Source: Apoderus coryli
Lineage: Eukaryota > Arthropoda > Insecta > Coleoptera > Attelabidae
DNA: 64,000 nt
Direction: 5' to 3'
Assembly (NCBI GenBank): GCA_911728435.2
Contig: OU452205.1
Span: 15,382,260-15,446,259 of the forward strand
The position numbers and the translations under genes were made by a program. Positions 24,001 through 39,000 of this stretch are shown here, in pieces. Each line of letters begins with the position of its first letter. The first letter of the stretch is position 1. The notes below the pieces were generated by a model. The model did no database searches, was not told the origin of the DNA, and saw only the letters and a program-made list of their open reading frames with translations.

Positions 24001-27000
24001 GCCAGCGTTGAAAATACGGGATATTCTGTTTGTTTTTGTTAGCAAAGCACCGTAGACCACAGTGAAACAAAATCCAGCTCCGAATCTACAATAAGAGATA
24101 TAATAATTTATTATTTATTCGATTAGTAGAACCTTTGGCGTAGAACACTAACCTCAAACACGTTCTATCACTTCACCAAACACCTTTTTCTTATAGTCTT
24201 TTGGTGAAGTGGTAAAACGTATTTTAGTTTAATTTATTATTGTTGTGTCAAATTTACTCAGTAAAATTTTTCGTGGATCAGTTAGTACCTAGTATACCTA
24301 GTAAACTATATTAAATATAGCAATAAACTTTGCGAAACAAGGACATACACAAAATGTGTTGATATGAAGCATAGTGGAAGTCAAATATGATGAGAATGAG
24401 ATGATGTAAGAATATGGAGATCGTTGTAGGTGTTCATCTTGTCTAAAATAATCAATCCCTCGTTCACAAGATCGCGAAAAATCCTTATATTATGTCATAC
24501 AATACAATAATACATACAATAAATAATAATATTATCTTTATATATCCCTGAGGTAGAGGATTATCCCCAAAGACATCATGTCTCGTTAAGTCAAGATACA
24601 TTAGATAATATAATGACAAAATTAATTCGCATTGATGAATTCTAGGTACGACAACCACCAATATTAATTTAATTTCACGGATCGACAAATTGGATATATA
24701 GGTAGCTATATGATATATGGTATGTTCTGAATGATTTTATTTTGGAATTATTTCACACCCTGAAGATTCATGGAGTACCGAGTTTTCTATTAATACATTG
24801 TATTCTTCTCTTGTGAGATCCTAATTAGAATATTTTAAGGTCACCAATATACCCGATTCAAGAGGATAGTCTTGACCCCTCAAGCCAAATAATTTTTTTT
24901 ATGAAGGATCATGAACGGCTTCATGTGCGTGGATATAATCATTTTCTGTTGCTACGAAGCTATGAATTTCAATCACTGTCAATAAAAATAATTTGTGCTT
25001 ATCGGAATTTTCTTTTTAAATTGAATAAATTTATAACGACTGTCCGAAGCTCTTAAAACAAATTAATTTCTCAATATAATGCGCGTGACATATATGTTTT
25101 TAATTCCTTATCAACGAACAAACTATGAGCGAGGAGCACCGGTAGCTAGAGCATGTACATTTTTAAATAAACTATTGTCACACCCGGTATATTATAATAA
25201 AAATATTGCATCCGGTCGAACTAGGTATTTTACGCTGATTTAATAATTTTTTAAAGTTCATCAAAGTTTATACAAGTTCATGACTCTAACATCGGTATTG
25301 TATCTATTAGACAAATTGCAAATTCAACAAAAACGGTACGACCGACGCTAAGAATAGACAATTGCATTGGTCGATATTCCAAAGAGTGGAAAAAAGAAAA
25401 GTTATAAATTTTTACGTAACAGGAAAAACCGGGGGCTTCTCTCAAACCTTGGCGAAGTGAACTTCGAGTCTTAGAAGCGACAAAAAGCACTAATCCCCCC
25501 GTTGGGTAGTGTCTTAAGCTTTACAGTTTATTTAACGCGTTTACAGTTTTAATCTTAATAGTTATAAATTTTAAATATTTTATTCTTTAAAGTGAAAGAA
25601 AGATCAGCTGTGTCGACGATGATGATGATGATTGTAATGTAAGTACTGATTTTATATATTGTAATTTATTTTGAAATTTTTCCTCTTTCACCGAGTTAAT
25701 TTTCTTATATTTTAAGTAATAAATTTAATAAATAATAGTTAGTAAAATATACTTGACTTTCATTTTATTTTAATAAGTTTTATAAATTTAATCAAGTAAC
25801 TATTAACTGAAAGACGCAGTTCAAATACAGACCGTCACTCGTTTACGAAGGAGAATCAATAAGATCCTCTTTCGTGAGCGTGATGTAAGTGGGCGATTCT
25901 CAAGTAGCTCAACGCCTAGCGGGTAACTTAATAAAACCAAAAGAACATAATCAATAAAATTCAAACCCTTCTCTAAACTCTATAAATATAAAGATTTAAC
26001 TCAGTAGAGCCCGCTTACCTGTATCTTCGAATAATTTCATGACATAGAGGAGGCTAAACCCTTATTTTCTAATTCTCTATTTGTGACATGGTGAAGGCAC
26101 CGTTCCTATTAAATTCATATTCTTAAACATTTATTATTGGAGGAGATCGGTAAACTACTTACTGTTTGAGATGCTTATACTATTTTTTGTACGATCGAAA
26201 TAGCTGAAATTGCAATTTTATTATTTTTAATAATTATTATTTTCAATTAAATACAAATTCAGGTTTGCTGAATACCCTCTACAAAGTTGCAGTTAAACAT
26301 TGCCCTGAAACTAATTGTTATTGTTATAGTATTTTTTATGTCATGTATTTGTCAGAACTTATTTAAATAAGTATGATTATTGAAAATGAGTGACTTTGAA
26401 TGTGAATCTCTTGATGAAGCATGGAATGTTGGAATATCCGCTATAATTCCAGAGAACGGTATGAAAATACTTATAAAAGTTTATACCTAATGCCGTTTAA
26501 TATACAATTTTAAAAATCAAAATAATGACGTCAGCATCAATGGGCAATGAAATACCGTCGTGAATTTACTTACCGTTCTCTGAACGGTAAGTGAATTACT
26601 TACCGTCGTGTTTGGGTTGTCAGCCAGTAAATGTCACTTACTGTCATAAAGACAGACACGGTAAACAATCAAAAAAGGTCGGACCAGTGCCCATTTAAGT
26701 GTTTAATACAGGTTGATAAAACACACAAGAAAGGTCGTACAACCATCATCCGACCAAAGAACTTCTAAAAGTGTTAAAGTCTACGCCAAAATCTATTTCA
26801 TGATCATCATGACCAAATCTCGTTACAGATAAAAGTGTTGATTCCGTCATTTATTCACTTGGAGTTGAATATCTCTTAGCTTTTTTGGCTCTTCCGAAAT
26901 TTGTAGTCCAAGCTCATTTAAAATACAGTCATAATTTATCTGAAAATCATAAGCCAACTGCCTTTTCATCTTAAAATCAATCAATCACAAACAATTCAGA

Positions 27001-30000
27001 AATATTCATGAATTCATCTATTTATACGGAAGCGTTAGTTTCCGCTTCACTCTTTTTTTCCTATTCTTCTATAGGCGCCTATGTTTATAATCAAAAAACG
27101 TTTGATATTAATATAACTTATTTTATGTATGTTTCTTTTAAATCATAACATCAGTATTTTCAGTTATATGACCTGTATATTATAGCTATGTAATATTTAT
27201 TTGCTAATGCAAACGGTTTTATCTTCATCCTTTATACAAACTTATAATCCACTTCGTTATAAGTAAGTAGATTGTCTAGAGGAAACTAATGCACTTTGAT
27301 GCACGAATTCTCTTCTTATATTTTGTTTCATATCAGGTCTATAATATCTAGTTAAGTACCTACTTACATTGTTAAATTACTAGGCATTATGTATTTCTCA
27401 AAATTCAGCAGCATAATTTAGCCATTTTCTGAGGTAATTCTAACACAAAACTTTGCCCTCCTGATTTACAAGCTATCCATTGTAATACTAATAACCAGAG
27501 TATTGCAATATTTCACTATTGTCCTGCCAGAAGATACTTTATAGTCAGGTAATGTCTGGGATACTGGAACTATAGACGGCATTGTTTATTAACTTTACGC
27601 CAAACATTATTATGAGGTCAGCAAATACATTATCTGGGACATTTATCGTAATATATTAGATACATTATAATTCCTGTTTATTATATACTTATTGGCTCTT
27701 TGCCCAGTAATTTCTAGATTCCTTTAAAAAGCACAACATCATCTACCTAATCATTATCAAATCCATATTTTGCTAAATGAATGAAATATGTATTTTCCAA
27801 GCAAATTGATTTTCTTTAAATAATTATAAAAAGAAAATATTATGGGGGTATTCCGCCACTATTTAAAAATCCAAATATCAATAAATCAAAATAATGCTTT
27901 CGGATTAATAATAAAAGCCACTGCTTGAATAAAAAATCTAAATTTTCCAATATCTCTTATGTTAAAAAAAGTTGGATTGGTGATTTATAAACTTTCCGTT
28001 TGAGTTTGCGTTCTGCGCTGCCGTCCACCGTCCGATTTCACCATACGTAAGTTACGTACTTTTATTCATAAACTGCCGTTTTCCGTTACCGTTTGCATCG
28101 CCCGCTGTTCAACATAAATCAAGTTTATGTTTTTCTGTCAGCCGTTGGCAAGACAACCAATAGAAACGCAATAAACTGTCATGTGTCCAATATGACAGAA
28201 ATCATATGATCCCGTAAATTAAAATTATTATTTACCCCAATTGTTATTTGCTCCCTGTCCTCATTAAAGAATCCATGTTTATATTTATGATATTATATAT
28301 TATTAATAAATAATAAGAACCATAACCGAAAGTAAATAAAATAATTATAGGTTATGAGTTGAGACAACCGTTGCAAAGTTTATAAACCACGATGTAGAAC
28401 TGTAACGGCAAACGGCAGCGGTAGACGCAAACGCAAACGTCAAGTTTATAAATCACCAGTAATAATTTACCTATATTCACATTTGTCATTATTACATTAA
28501 ATTAATTATTACACACGTCAAATTGATTAGTTGACAAATTTTAATAGGCGAAATCTACCAACAATAATAATTATTTCAAATTACAGAATAAATATTTATT
28601 TTTGACTATGGGAACATATTGGTTCTCGAAACATTTCGACTCGATAATAATAAGTGTCTCCAAGCAAATCAGCAGCAAAGATTTTGCTGATGTCTCATCT
28701 CCTTTATCACATGAAGGTTATCAGGAAAATAAGAATTATAATGATGCTAATGCATAATGTAGACTCCATCTTCGGTAAAAGTGGCTTCGTCGCAGAACAA
28801 AATGTTAGAAAAAATAGACTATTGATTCTTTTGATAATGCATTCAAATAGAAAATTAAATACGAGCTGAAAAATCCGCTTGATGCAATACTTGGACATTT
28901 TGGAAGTGAAAAAGAAACATATATTTACTGCGTAAAATAAAACAACTTTAGTTTTAAATATTTCCAAACTTTTATAATATACAAATTTATATTTCAAAAT
29001 TACACGACATGTTTCGTCCACACAGTGGCTTTATCAAGTGTAACTTAAGACTAAAATACAAAATATTTATATGGTTTATACAGGTAATAAAATATAGTAA
29101 AAGTGTAACAAAATGAAAACTAATAACTAGGTCACAGGTGCATAAAAACTACCTAGGGTTACAAAAATTAAAAGAGGTTTAACAAAGGGGAATTATTTAA
29201 ATCTGTTTGGCTATTGAGTAATTTGTTAGAATATTTAAGTTTGTTTATTTCTAATGATTCTAAAAGATCCAGCTTTTTACTTTTGTTTTATATATGAATA
29301 ATTTTGAAATTATCGTTAAAATTATGATTATGTTCTAAAAGATGGTTAGAGTAATTAGAATTGTCTTTTTTCTTGATATAACTTAAGTAGTGTTCCTTAA
29401 TTCTTTTAGAAAAACTTCGACCTGTCTGTCCTATGTAAACCCGATCGCAGTCTCCACACGTCAGTTCATACACTCCAGATTTTTCTCTCTTATCTATTTT
29501 TGATTTTGAATTTTTGATAATTTTTCCTATTGTATTGTTGGTTTTAAAAGCTATTTTTATATTATGTTGGTTAAAAAATTTTGAAATATAGGAACAATTA
29601 TGGCCTGAGTAGGTAATTAAGCCATAATTTTGGGGATCTTTTGGGCTTTGAGGGAAAACAGTGTTGATTGTTTTTTTGTAATTAATTTTGTTTAGGATTT
29701 TTTCTACTATTGTCGGTTGATAACCATTGTTTACTGCTATTTGTTTAATTATATTAAGTTCTTTCTTGAAGTTAACTTTATTTAATGGAATATTAACAAG
29801 TCTATGGATCATACTGTGGAATGCGGCTAGTTTATGTTGGATAGGATGATTAGATGTATTATGTATAATTGTGTCTGTATGTGTAGGTTTATGAAAAATC
29901 GAAAACGAGTGTCTGTTACTTACTTTAGTGATTGTTAAATCAAGAAAATTGATAGAGTTGTTCGTTTCTTGTTCTATTGTAAATTATATGTTAGGGTGCT

Positions 30001-33000
30001 GATTGTTGATAAATTCAAAAAACTGGGTAAGTTGTCTATCAGTTCCTACAAAACAAGCAAGTACATCATCTACGTATCTATACCAATAGAGAAAGTTCTT
30101 AAAGAGAGGGTGTTGTTCTATTTTAAGTTCAAGATTGTTCATAAAAATTTCTGCTAATAGGGGACTCAAAGGATTGCCCATTATCAAACCATTGGTACTG
30201 CTGTAAATGTTTTGGTTGAATTCAAAATAATTTTGGTTTAAGCATGTTTATAAGGCTGTTAAAATATCTTGTTTAACTATGCAATTAGTTTTATTGGAAT
30301 TTAGTAGGTTTTCTATGAGAGGTGTAATTTCGTTTATAGGTACACTTGGAAAGAGGTTAGTGACATCAAATGATATAAGTTTAGCATTGCTAGGTAATGT
30401 AATATTTTGTATTTTCCGAGATAATTCAAAAGAGTTTTTTATGGCATATTTAGGTGAAAATTTAGTGATATCTACGATAATTTTTACGCAGTTATAATGA
30501 ATTTCCAACAAGTATCGGCTAATTCTATTCAAATATATTTACTGTTCAAAATATTACCTACGGTAGATTTTAAATATTTATCTTTCTCGTAACCACTGAT
30601 GCAAAGCAGTCCTATGGGCAGGATCTCTCCTATTCGGAAATTTTGCCATAAACTATAAATGCATATCGGTATATTCCCATTAATAAGCCAGCGAACGCAT
30701 TTGAAATACTTCTACTGTTATTTATTTTATTAAACCACACAATAGTTATTAACTATAAACTAACAGAAAGATGTGTATGAGTACTTTTAAAATTTAACAT
30801 TTTATGACCTAGTTGTCGTCTAGCTGTCATTAGACTGTCAAAGGTAGTAGTATCAATAATGTAGTTATCTAATTAACCGTAAACGAACAGCAAGAAAAAC
30901 AAACATTTTCAAATAGATTGTTCTCGCACACCGTACGTTCTAGATGTTCATGACAAGAGCACCTTTTTGTCGAGAATAGCCTGGTGTTTGTGCTTCTCAA
31001 TTTAAAAATACCAAAAAGTCGAAGGTGAAAAAAAAAATAGAAATATTTACATATTAGACGACCTCCTCAAAAGTCAATATTAAAACAATACGGGTATTAA
31101 ACCCTCATACACAACCTAGGTTTGATCTTTCCAGCTAAGCTGGATTGCGAACAATTCAATTCAAAGAGGTACCTGTAAAGAGCTGGGGCTGCTTTGAAAA
31201 TAACTTTTGAATGATGTATGGCGAATGGGCATAAAATCATCACTAGAATCGTCTTTCTTAGTTTGTCAGTTCAGTTTCTGGACACCCTGTATCTTCTACA
31301 TGACAAACAAACTGATTTTAGAAAATAAGATATCTTAAGTATACATCTTCAGATATTCCGTATTTTCTTTTTTTTTTTATACAATGAAAGGGACGATCCT
31401 TCAATCACTACCAGATTCGCTTAACTAACATTGAACGAGTTCCATATTTTAAAAACAATGCTTTTGTTCCATTTATGCTAAGAGTTATCTATGATTGAGG
31501 GTGCTTGCGTACATTTCCCAATATACAACATAAGTCAATTCATGAATTCTAATTAAATTTCACGGTAAACTGAGAAAGGACAGATGCAATAGAGAATATA
31601 TGAGTGTTTGTATTTATGTATATGCGGAAATTCTAATCGAATAGCTCAAGGTAGACATATACGTTTATATGTATAACTAAAGCTTACAGACTATATTGGA
31701 ATGCACTGCATTCATTCTAATAGGCAATGGCCTCAATTTCAACAAAATACGCAATCAATAATATTATTTTTATTACGGATTTAATTATATAAATCAAATT
31801 ATTTTTATTGGCACATTTTTGAAAAGTTACACGCTTTTACTGCTCTTGAGGCTATATCATTAGTGATTTTTAATCTTATATAGAAGTAAATTATAAAATT
31901 GTAGGCAAAACAATTAGTTAACATTAATATCTTATTAAACGCCATTACTAACAACCAACGTATACATGAATAAAAAAAATGAGTAATAAACCCACTTGAC
32001 AAAACAAGTTATTCCGTCTTTAACCAAAAAAATATATAAACTAATTAATTGCCCTGCTGTTACATTGTTTGTGCTTTTGGTGATTTGTTTGCGCAGACTC
32101 ATCCTCGTAGTATTATATGGACCAAAATAGTTTGGCTTAACTTTTAGGCCAGGACCCATTTTCGTTCTCTTTATTTATCATATCAATGCTTGTTTGGATT
32201 AATTCTTCTGAAGTTGTACGTTCTTTCATTTTCGGGTTGTTTTTTTACCTCATAGCATTGTTTCAAGTTTTGTCTCATTTATTTTTAAATGTTGCTTGCA
32301 TGTTGTCATCTATTATATCTTTAATTTTCATCTTACCGCCCGGTAGTAATCGAAAAGGCGTCATATAAATACTGCTGATAAGTCAAATTAATTATTGACT
32401 AAACATGCCTTTGCTAACACCGAATTTATTCTCTAGATTTCTTGTTTTCTGTTTAACAACAAAGGAAACCAAAGCCAAAACTTCCGGTTCTCCTAGTATC
32501 TATGATTATTACCTGATCTAATTATTTCCGACAGTAATTGAACTATGCCGTTCCGCGATTCATTCTGTACATTTGTGTATAAGTCACACGCTCTGGGCGT
32601 AACACTCAAAAGATGTCGTTTACGTCATTTAGGCCATTTTCAAAACTTTCCCGGTGCAGACGTCGCGTCATTTAGATCATTTATGACGTTTTGAAAACAT
32701 ATTTTGTTACCCGACCCTTGCACACAGGGCGTGTAACATTGAAACACACAAATATGGAGGACGGTTCAAGAATTTACCATAAGAAAATACATGGGAATTG
32801 GAAATTTTATAAATTGATACTATTAGATGTATAAAGTTATTTTCCGCTTTATTCCTGGATCGATCCATAAAACATCGTTTCTAAATCCCGTCTATTAAAT
32901 ACTCGTGTTTATTTCAGCATGTCTTTCAACGACAAAGCTCTGTAACCATTTTGATTTAGCGGGTGTTATTTACATTTAGAAAGAATACTAATATTAGAGC

Positions 33001-36000
33001 TCAACCCGAATGAACCCCTATAATGCTATTCAAATTGTTACTGGTTCGATTCAAGCTTTACAAGCGATTTTAATTAAAGAAGAACAAACAAAGAATATCA
33101 ACTTTATTAATCTGTATTAAAGTAATTTAAAATTTACTAACCTTTTATGGTTTTGGAACTCTGCTTCTCACTCACTCAATTTATTTAGAAGAAAATTATT
33201 AATTAAACGAGCCTTATGTTCAACAACATAATGAAATTTTATTTGAAATAAAACACACGATTTGAGCTTTTCAACTCAACTAAAAACTAAATTTAATAAT
33301 TAAAATTAATAAAGAAAATGATTAACAAACAAAGAAATAAATATGTATAAAATAAAAAGAATAAAACAATTAAAAGAAAATCTTATTCATTAATGTACAA
33401 TTTCAAATAGGTAAATTAGTATAATTATATTAATTCCCATACGAAACTCTTATTGCAAGTGAAAACTGAATATAATTTAATTAATAAAAGAAAGAATTTT
33501 AATCTTTATAAAAATAGATTTGTAAACAAAAAGGCCTTCAATTAAAAAGAATATCAAAAACTTACGGAAACTTTACTTTAGAATAATTTCAGAATGAAAA
33601 TGAAATTTACTTTATCTTTATACTGATATAATTTAGAACAAAACTAGAAAATAATTCTTAACTGTGAAAAATCTTCCAAATCCAAAAACAAATTAAAATA
33701 TTTAATTTGACTTTATATAATTGGTACCTCTAGACTCTACCAAAGCTAAAACGAATCTAACTTGTTTTTTCGAATAGCTTCATAAGAATCAGAAGTACCT
33801 ACTATAGAATAGAAAATGGCCAATAAGAAAGGAGCATTGAAAATACACCCTTATAAACTACAACTACAGGGTCAGAGTAATTTTCGAAATAAAATACATT
33901 TTTATCTCGACTGTGATGATTGTTGTTACATAGGTATCTTATGTTGGAGTTCGTTCAAAAGATTAACCAGTCACTACCATTTGTAAGCAAGAAACAATAC
34001 GATTTTATAATGACTTCTCAATCTCCCGAATCAGCGACTGGACAAAAACCCATTGTTTTTTTACTAGCCCTTTATATATATTCTTCGATATGGGACACCG
34101 TGACGCTCTCCAATTAGCTTCAGTATATAATAATAATAGTCAGATATTTAATTTATATGAAGGTATTTCGATAATGTTGAACGTGACCACCCTGTAACTA
34201 AAATATCTGGTTATTCTTTCTAATATATACACTTATATTTTCGACTAGAAAAAGGTCCTTTTCTAGGTATCAATTCTTTTATCACATAGCAAAAAGGCAC
34301 CCGAGATAATATTTATTATTTCCAGATGTTGTGTAATATAAACGTTAGGTATACAACTATAAAACAAACAGAAAATATCCTAAACTACCGAAATATATAT
34401 ACAGGGTAAGACAAAAGTATATTCTATTGCCAGTGTGTCTTTGTTTTGTTACAGGTCTGTCACTTAATTTTTCGATAATCAATGAAAATTCATTGCGACT
34501 CTTTTTATTTCTTTCTTGTAACCGCGGCATGACTTACATATTGGAACTACTAGACTCAACGATGCCTCTAACCATTGTTTAACCGGGTCATCATCTAATT
34601 TTCTTTCAAAACATGGATGATGATATACTGGAGTTTCATCTTTCACAAAGATCTTCGTCTCTATATTAGCCAATTTTTTTCTTTGGAACGTAAATCTTAA
34701 TAAGTTTTTGCACTTCTACACTACTTTCGTCGAATAATTTCCTATTTGTTGATTAAATTGATTTCCATAATATAGAGCGTTTCCTCGTCTAATATTCCTC
34801 TCACAGTGAGTTCTTGATAGCACATGAAACGATTCTCTAAAACATTTCTTAGGTGTTATTCAAATATTAAAATTTTTTCTAGCGTCTCAAAGACCCGTCG
34901 CGTCAATAGCAGTTAAGGGCTAGTAGAAAATCAGATTTTCCTTGACTCGATATTTTGTAGTGTGTAGTTTCCTTGGGGCGACTGAGAGTTGCGATCGTCA
35001 CGCACCACTTCGACTGGCCTGGCCCGGTCACCCGAGTCGACGGGTCTGAGAGCAGTATAATCACGGTCGCTGGATGCATTATACACTATATGGGATGAAT
35101 CACCAATACATTGTTCTGTCAGCGAACAGATACTATTTTTTCTCTGATTCTGTGTTGTATTTTGCGTTCAAAAAAGACTTTTGAAGACGAGGACAATGAA
35201 ACTGAGCCACATAAGTCGAAAAAATTCTCTAAATTTAATATTACTATTCATTAGGTGTCTGATCATTAAAATATTATAATTATAAGTTTTTAGATTAATA
35301 TAAAGTTTTTGTGGATATGTTGGCAGATAAATTTGTTAGTGTGTTTTCGGATCCTGTTGAAATTCTCTCAAACAATGAAAATAAATCTGGAAAGTAGAAT
35401 CACAGATTTAGAAATGGAAAATAGTTATATGAGAAGCATCAGAACAACGTCCAGTTCTTGTTAAATTCCCGGCTATTGCAAAATGGCCTGCTGCAAAAAG
35501 CAAAAAAAAAAGTTGGTAGGACTAGTGCTGGGACTAATAATGGAAAAATTCGGATCAAGATTGAAGGTCGTGTAAAACATATCAAAATTTGAAATGATTT
35601 GGAAACAAACTCTGGAGCAATCGAAAATCAACTAGGTATATTATATACGTTCTTTTCTATTAACATTGTCCATTGCTTTTTTTCTTTCTGAATTAAATAA
35701 TATTTATATCTTGTATAAATACTTGAATTTTCTGGTATTTTTTTTTTTAGTTTTGTGAGTTGTTGTTGATCGGCCCATATTATGAATTTCTCATTCTTGG
35801 TATAGATATTTTTAAAATTATTGTTTACATTATTTCTTATCAGGAAGAAACTAGCACTTTTCTTTAAAAATGCCTTTATTTTTCTTTAGTATTAAATTTA
35901 GTATTTATTATTACATGAGTATGGTAATAGATCAATTTAGTTTTTTTATGGAAATGTAAGATCAATGGTCAATAGTTTTAAAGTGTGTAACGTAGCTGAA

Positions 36001-39000
36001 GCATGGCTTACTGATATAGTTCTAACAATAAAAATGAAAGCTTACAACTACAGCAGGTGCGACAACTGTGAGGATGTGGTATGGCTTTGGTCTTTTATAT
36101 AGACCTCCAAATGGGTCTTTTGGCTATTTCTTTGAGTAGGTGGAGGAGTGTTTTTCTAAATATATTTAGACATGCGATCAGCTGACTTGTGGAGGAGACA
36201 AAAATCTTGACTGAATGTGTAAGACACACACATAAAATTACTCTGTCATACACCGTGCGCAGCAAAATGTTTTTTATATACAACAACTACCCACCTTTGA
36301 AATCCACATACTAAATCACTCGGTCTTAATACCAATGCATATGTAACGCTGTAACACATCAAAATACCACCCAATAGTGTGTAGCTCAGCTCTCGTCCCG
36401 ATGCCCGCACTACTGGTGTTTTATGGTATTTTACAAACACCCCCAATACGAATAGAGTAACCAAAATGCCAGTGGAGCTGAATGACATCGCACCAATTGC
36501 CCAACCACTGTCTGGTTGCAAATACTCTTCTGGTATTGCGTTGCATTTGACATGATGGTAGTCCGGAACGGTACCCTGGGGACAGACGACGCATTGGGTT
36601 GGATCTAAGGGGTGACGAATCTGAAATTCGGTCAATGTTGAAATATTATGCAAGTGATCAAAAATTTAAAATGATCTTAAAAAGTAATTCTTGTTTATAT
36701 TTATCATTTTAAGAAATCATAAGGTGATAATATATTTGGAAGTATAATGTGAACCAACCTAATATAATATTAGTGAGGAAACTACTGGTATTTAAAACAG
36801 ACAATAATAATATCTAAACGCGTTCCCATTGAATAATGGAATATTCTATATTGTATATATGTAAAAAGTATTCTTCTTTTATTTTTAAATTATTTAATAA
36901 AACTCTCAAAAGCACACCCAAAATCATTTATTATTTGTCATCACATAAAATTGAGCATAAACCAACGTATTTCTAACAGGTCTTATTAACATCGCTCTTC
37001 TATTATATCTTGTCATCTTCTAATACTCTCATTACTCGTTCGGCCACCCTTGTTATATCGTAAACAAAAACCTGTTTGTCTGGTGTGACGTAGGCGAACC
37101 ACGTCGGAATGTACTTTACAGGGGATGATTGCTAACATATATATATATATATAATATATCTACGGGTATGTATAATGAGTGTCATTATTTAACGAATATC
37201 AGGACATTAACCAAGATATTATTAAATAGTCGTGGAGAGAAATACATAAATCGAAAATCTACTTTTCCAACTTGCTGCCATCGGGATTTTTTTTGGAGTT
37301 TTTTTAGCCAAAAAATCAGTAATTGCATCGTAATGTAAAAGAACTGCCCAAAAAAGTGACAATTTTTCGAGTATAGTTGTCAGCGATAATTTCACAAAGC
37401 GTGCACAATTGTTTCGAAATTAAGGCTAAAAAAACAAAAACTTCTAAATATAATCTAAAATTATTTAACAAATGAAATAAGAGGACAACTTCATAAACAT
37501 TTATGTTGAGCGCCTAAGGATATTTTATGATTTATAAAAAAAGGTAAAGATTTTGCTCACAGATCAATTCGGAGCCACGCATCACCAGTTACTATTTGGA
37601 ATAACGAATTGTTGTCTTATACAAATATTAGGTATATTTGAGGCCCCTAGATTCTAAACCGGTTAAATCCAATTTTTTGGAAAACGAGAAAACCGCAAAA
37701 AACTGTCGAAACTATAAGGAAACAGTTTATGAGAATTTCATTCTTTAGAATTTTCAAAAAACTGGGATTTTAAAAAATATTGTTTGGATATACCTAACCG
37801 GTTTTGCTATTTAACAGAATTAATTTCATTGGGGTATTAAGCTCCGAAACTAGCTTTTTTGATATTATTTAAATAATAAAACAATACTTTTTTTTCATTT
37901 ATTAAGTGTGTAACTGTATACAAAACAAAGGCATTAGTATAAAACAGTACTTAATTAAAACAAAATATCAATTTTTAAACAAAACGGTTATCATCTTCCA
38001 TGTCCGCGCAAACCTCTTCTTCATTATTATTCAGTTCTGATTCAGCTTGCACTCTGTCTAAAAGGTCTTTGTAATACTGTAGACCCAATGTTAGCAAAAA
38101 CTCTATCAGGAGGTATGTAGGAATGACCTGGAAACACTAGATCTCAAGTTTGCAGTTCTTTTGGGGCCTGTCTTTTCATCCATGTAGAGCCATAGTAATT
38201 ACGGTAACATTCTTATTTTGCCCTCCACAACCATCTGAGCATAATCGTAAAGTAGTAATTTAGCTGGTGCAATCTCATTTGACGTCGTGAATCTGATTCC
38301 TTCCAAATGTATAAAAATACATTTTCAGGTGAAAGAGATGCGTCGCAGTCTCCTATCACCATGCCAAAGTTATAAACATAAATCTGACGTTCATAATAAT
38401 AGGCCTGTTGGTCCGGAATTTTCGGAAACGAAAAATTTTGTTGGATTTAACCGATAACAAAATGCATTGAATGTTGAACGGTAATATTGAAGCGATTTAT
38501 CCGTTTTGACTATAGCAAAAATCTATGTGGATATAGTCGGTTTTGCGTATCACTCCAATGTTTGTAGTACCTATACTTTCTCAAGGATTTACCTGGTTAT
38601 GGCCGTAATGGTTACACAAGTTGGCAGACAGTTTGGTTATGAATGCAACGACATATAAAGCCGGGAAAATTCAAAAAGTGGATTTAACCGGGTTTGAATC
38701 TAGGGGCCCCAATTTGTTGTTGTGATATTTTAGTTCACAAAATACAAAATAATTATTATATTATAACAATAGATAGGAAATACAAGTGAAATTGATATTT
38801 TGAAAAACTAGTCCATTCTTAAGTGGAGTTGCAATTTAGTGTTTAAATGAATTTATCTTGTGGAGTTTTTTTGACTTTCATTTAAACACTGAAATTGATA
38901 TTTATCTTCCGGAGCTTTTGTGTACTTGTAGGTATATTATTATTCTTTGTAAAGTGCAATCTCGTGCTGCTTGCATAACCATTTACGGCGAAGACGACGT

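Larger units (their letters stand above)
28930..30545 (-). mobile_element. Penelope-like retroelement (PLE-1), 5' truncated
   Basis: Minus-strand element with RT and GIY-YIG coding remains (30532-29220) followed by a hammerhead-like motif (29043-29000). Its 5' end is lost near 30545. It lies within the 12.2-kb mGluR intron in the same orientation as the receptor. Confidence 0.85.
24086..36294 (-). other. mGluR intron, 12209 bp
   Basis: Holds hairpins at 24172 and 26561, a TIR element at 27977-28459, a Penelope-like element at 28930-30545, a solo mariner terminus near 31280 (GGACACCCTGTA), possible CAGGGT-ended remnants at 33866-34197 and 34398, and an A-rich block (33040-33760). A GC-richer patch at about 34970-35080 stands out in an otherwise AT-rich intron. 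No exon fitting the receptor was seen here. Confidence 0.75.

Noticed and set aside
25278..25500. Solo LTR suggested by CCGGGGG and CCCCCC tracts
   Set aside because: No second copy, no TG...CA ends with a duplication, and no primer-binding site could be placed.
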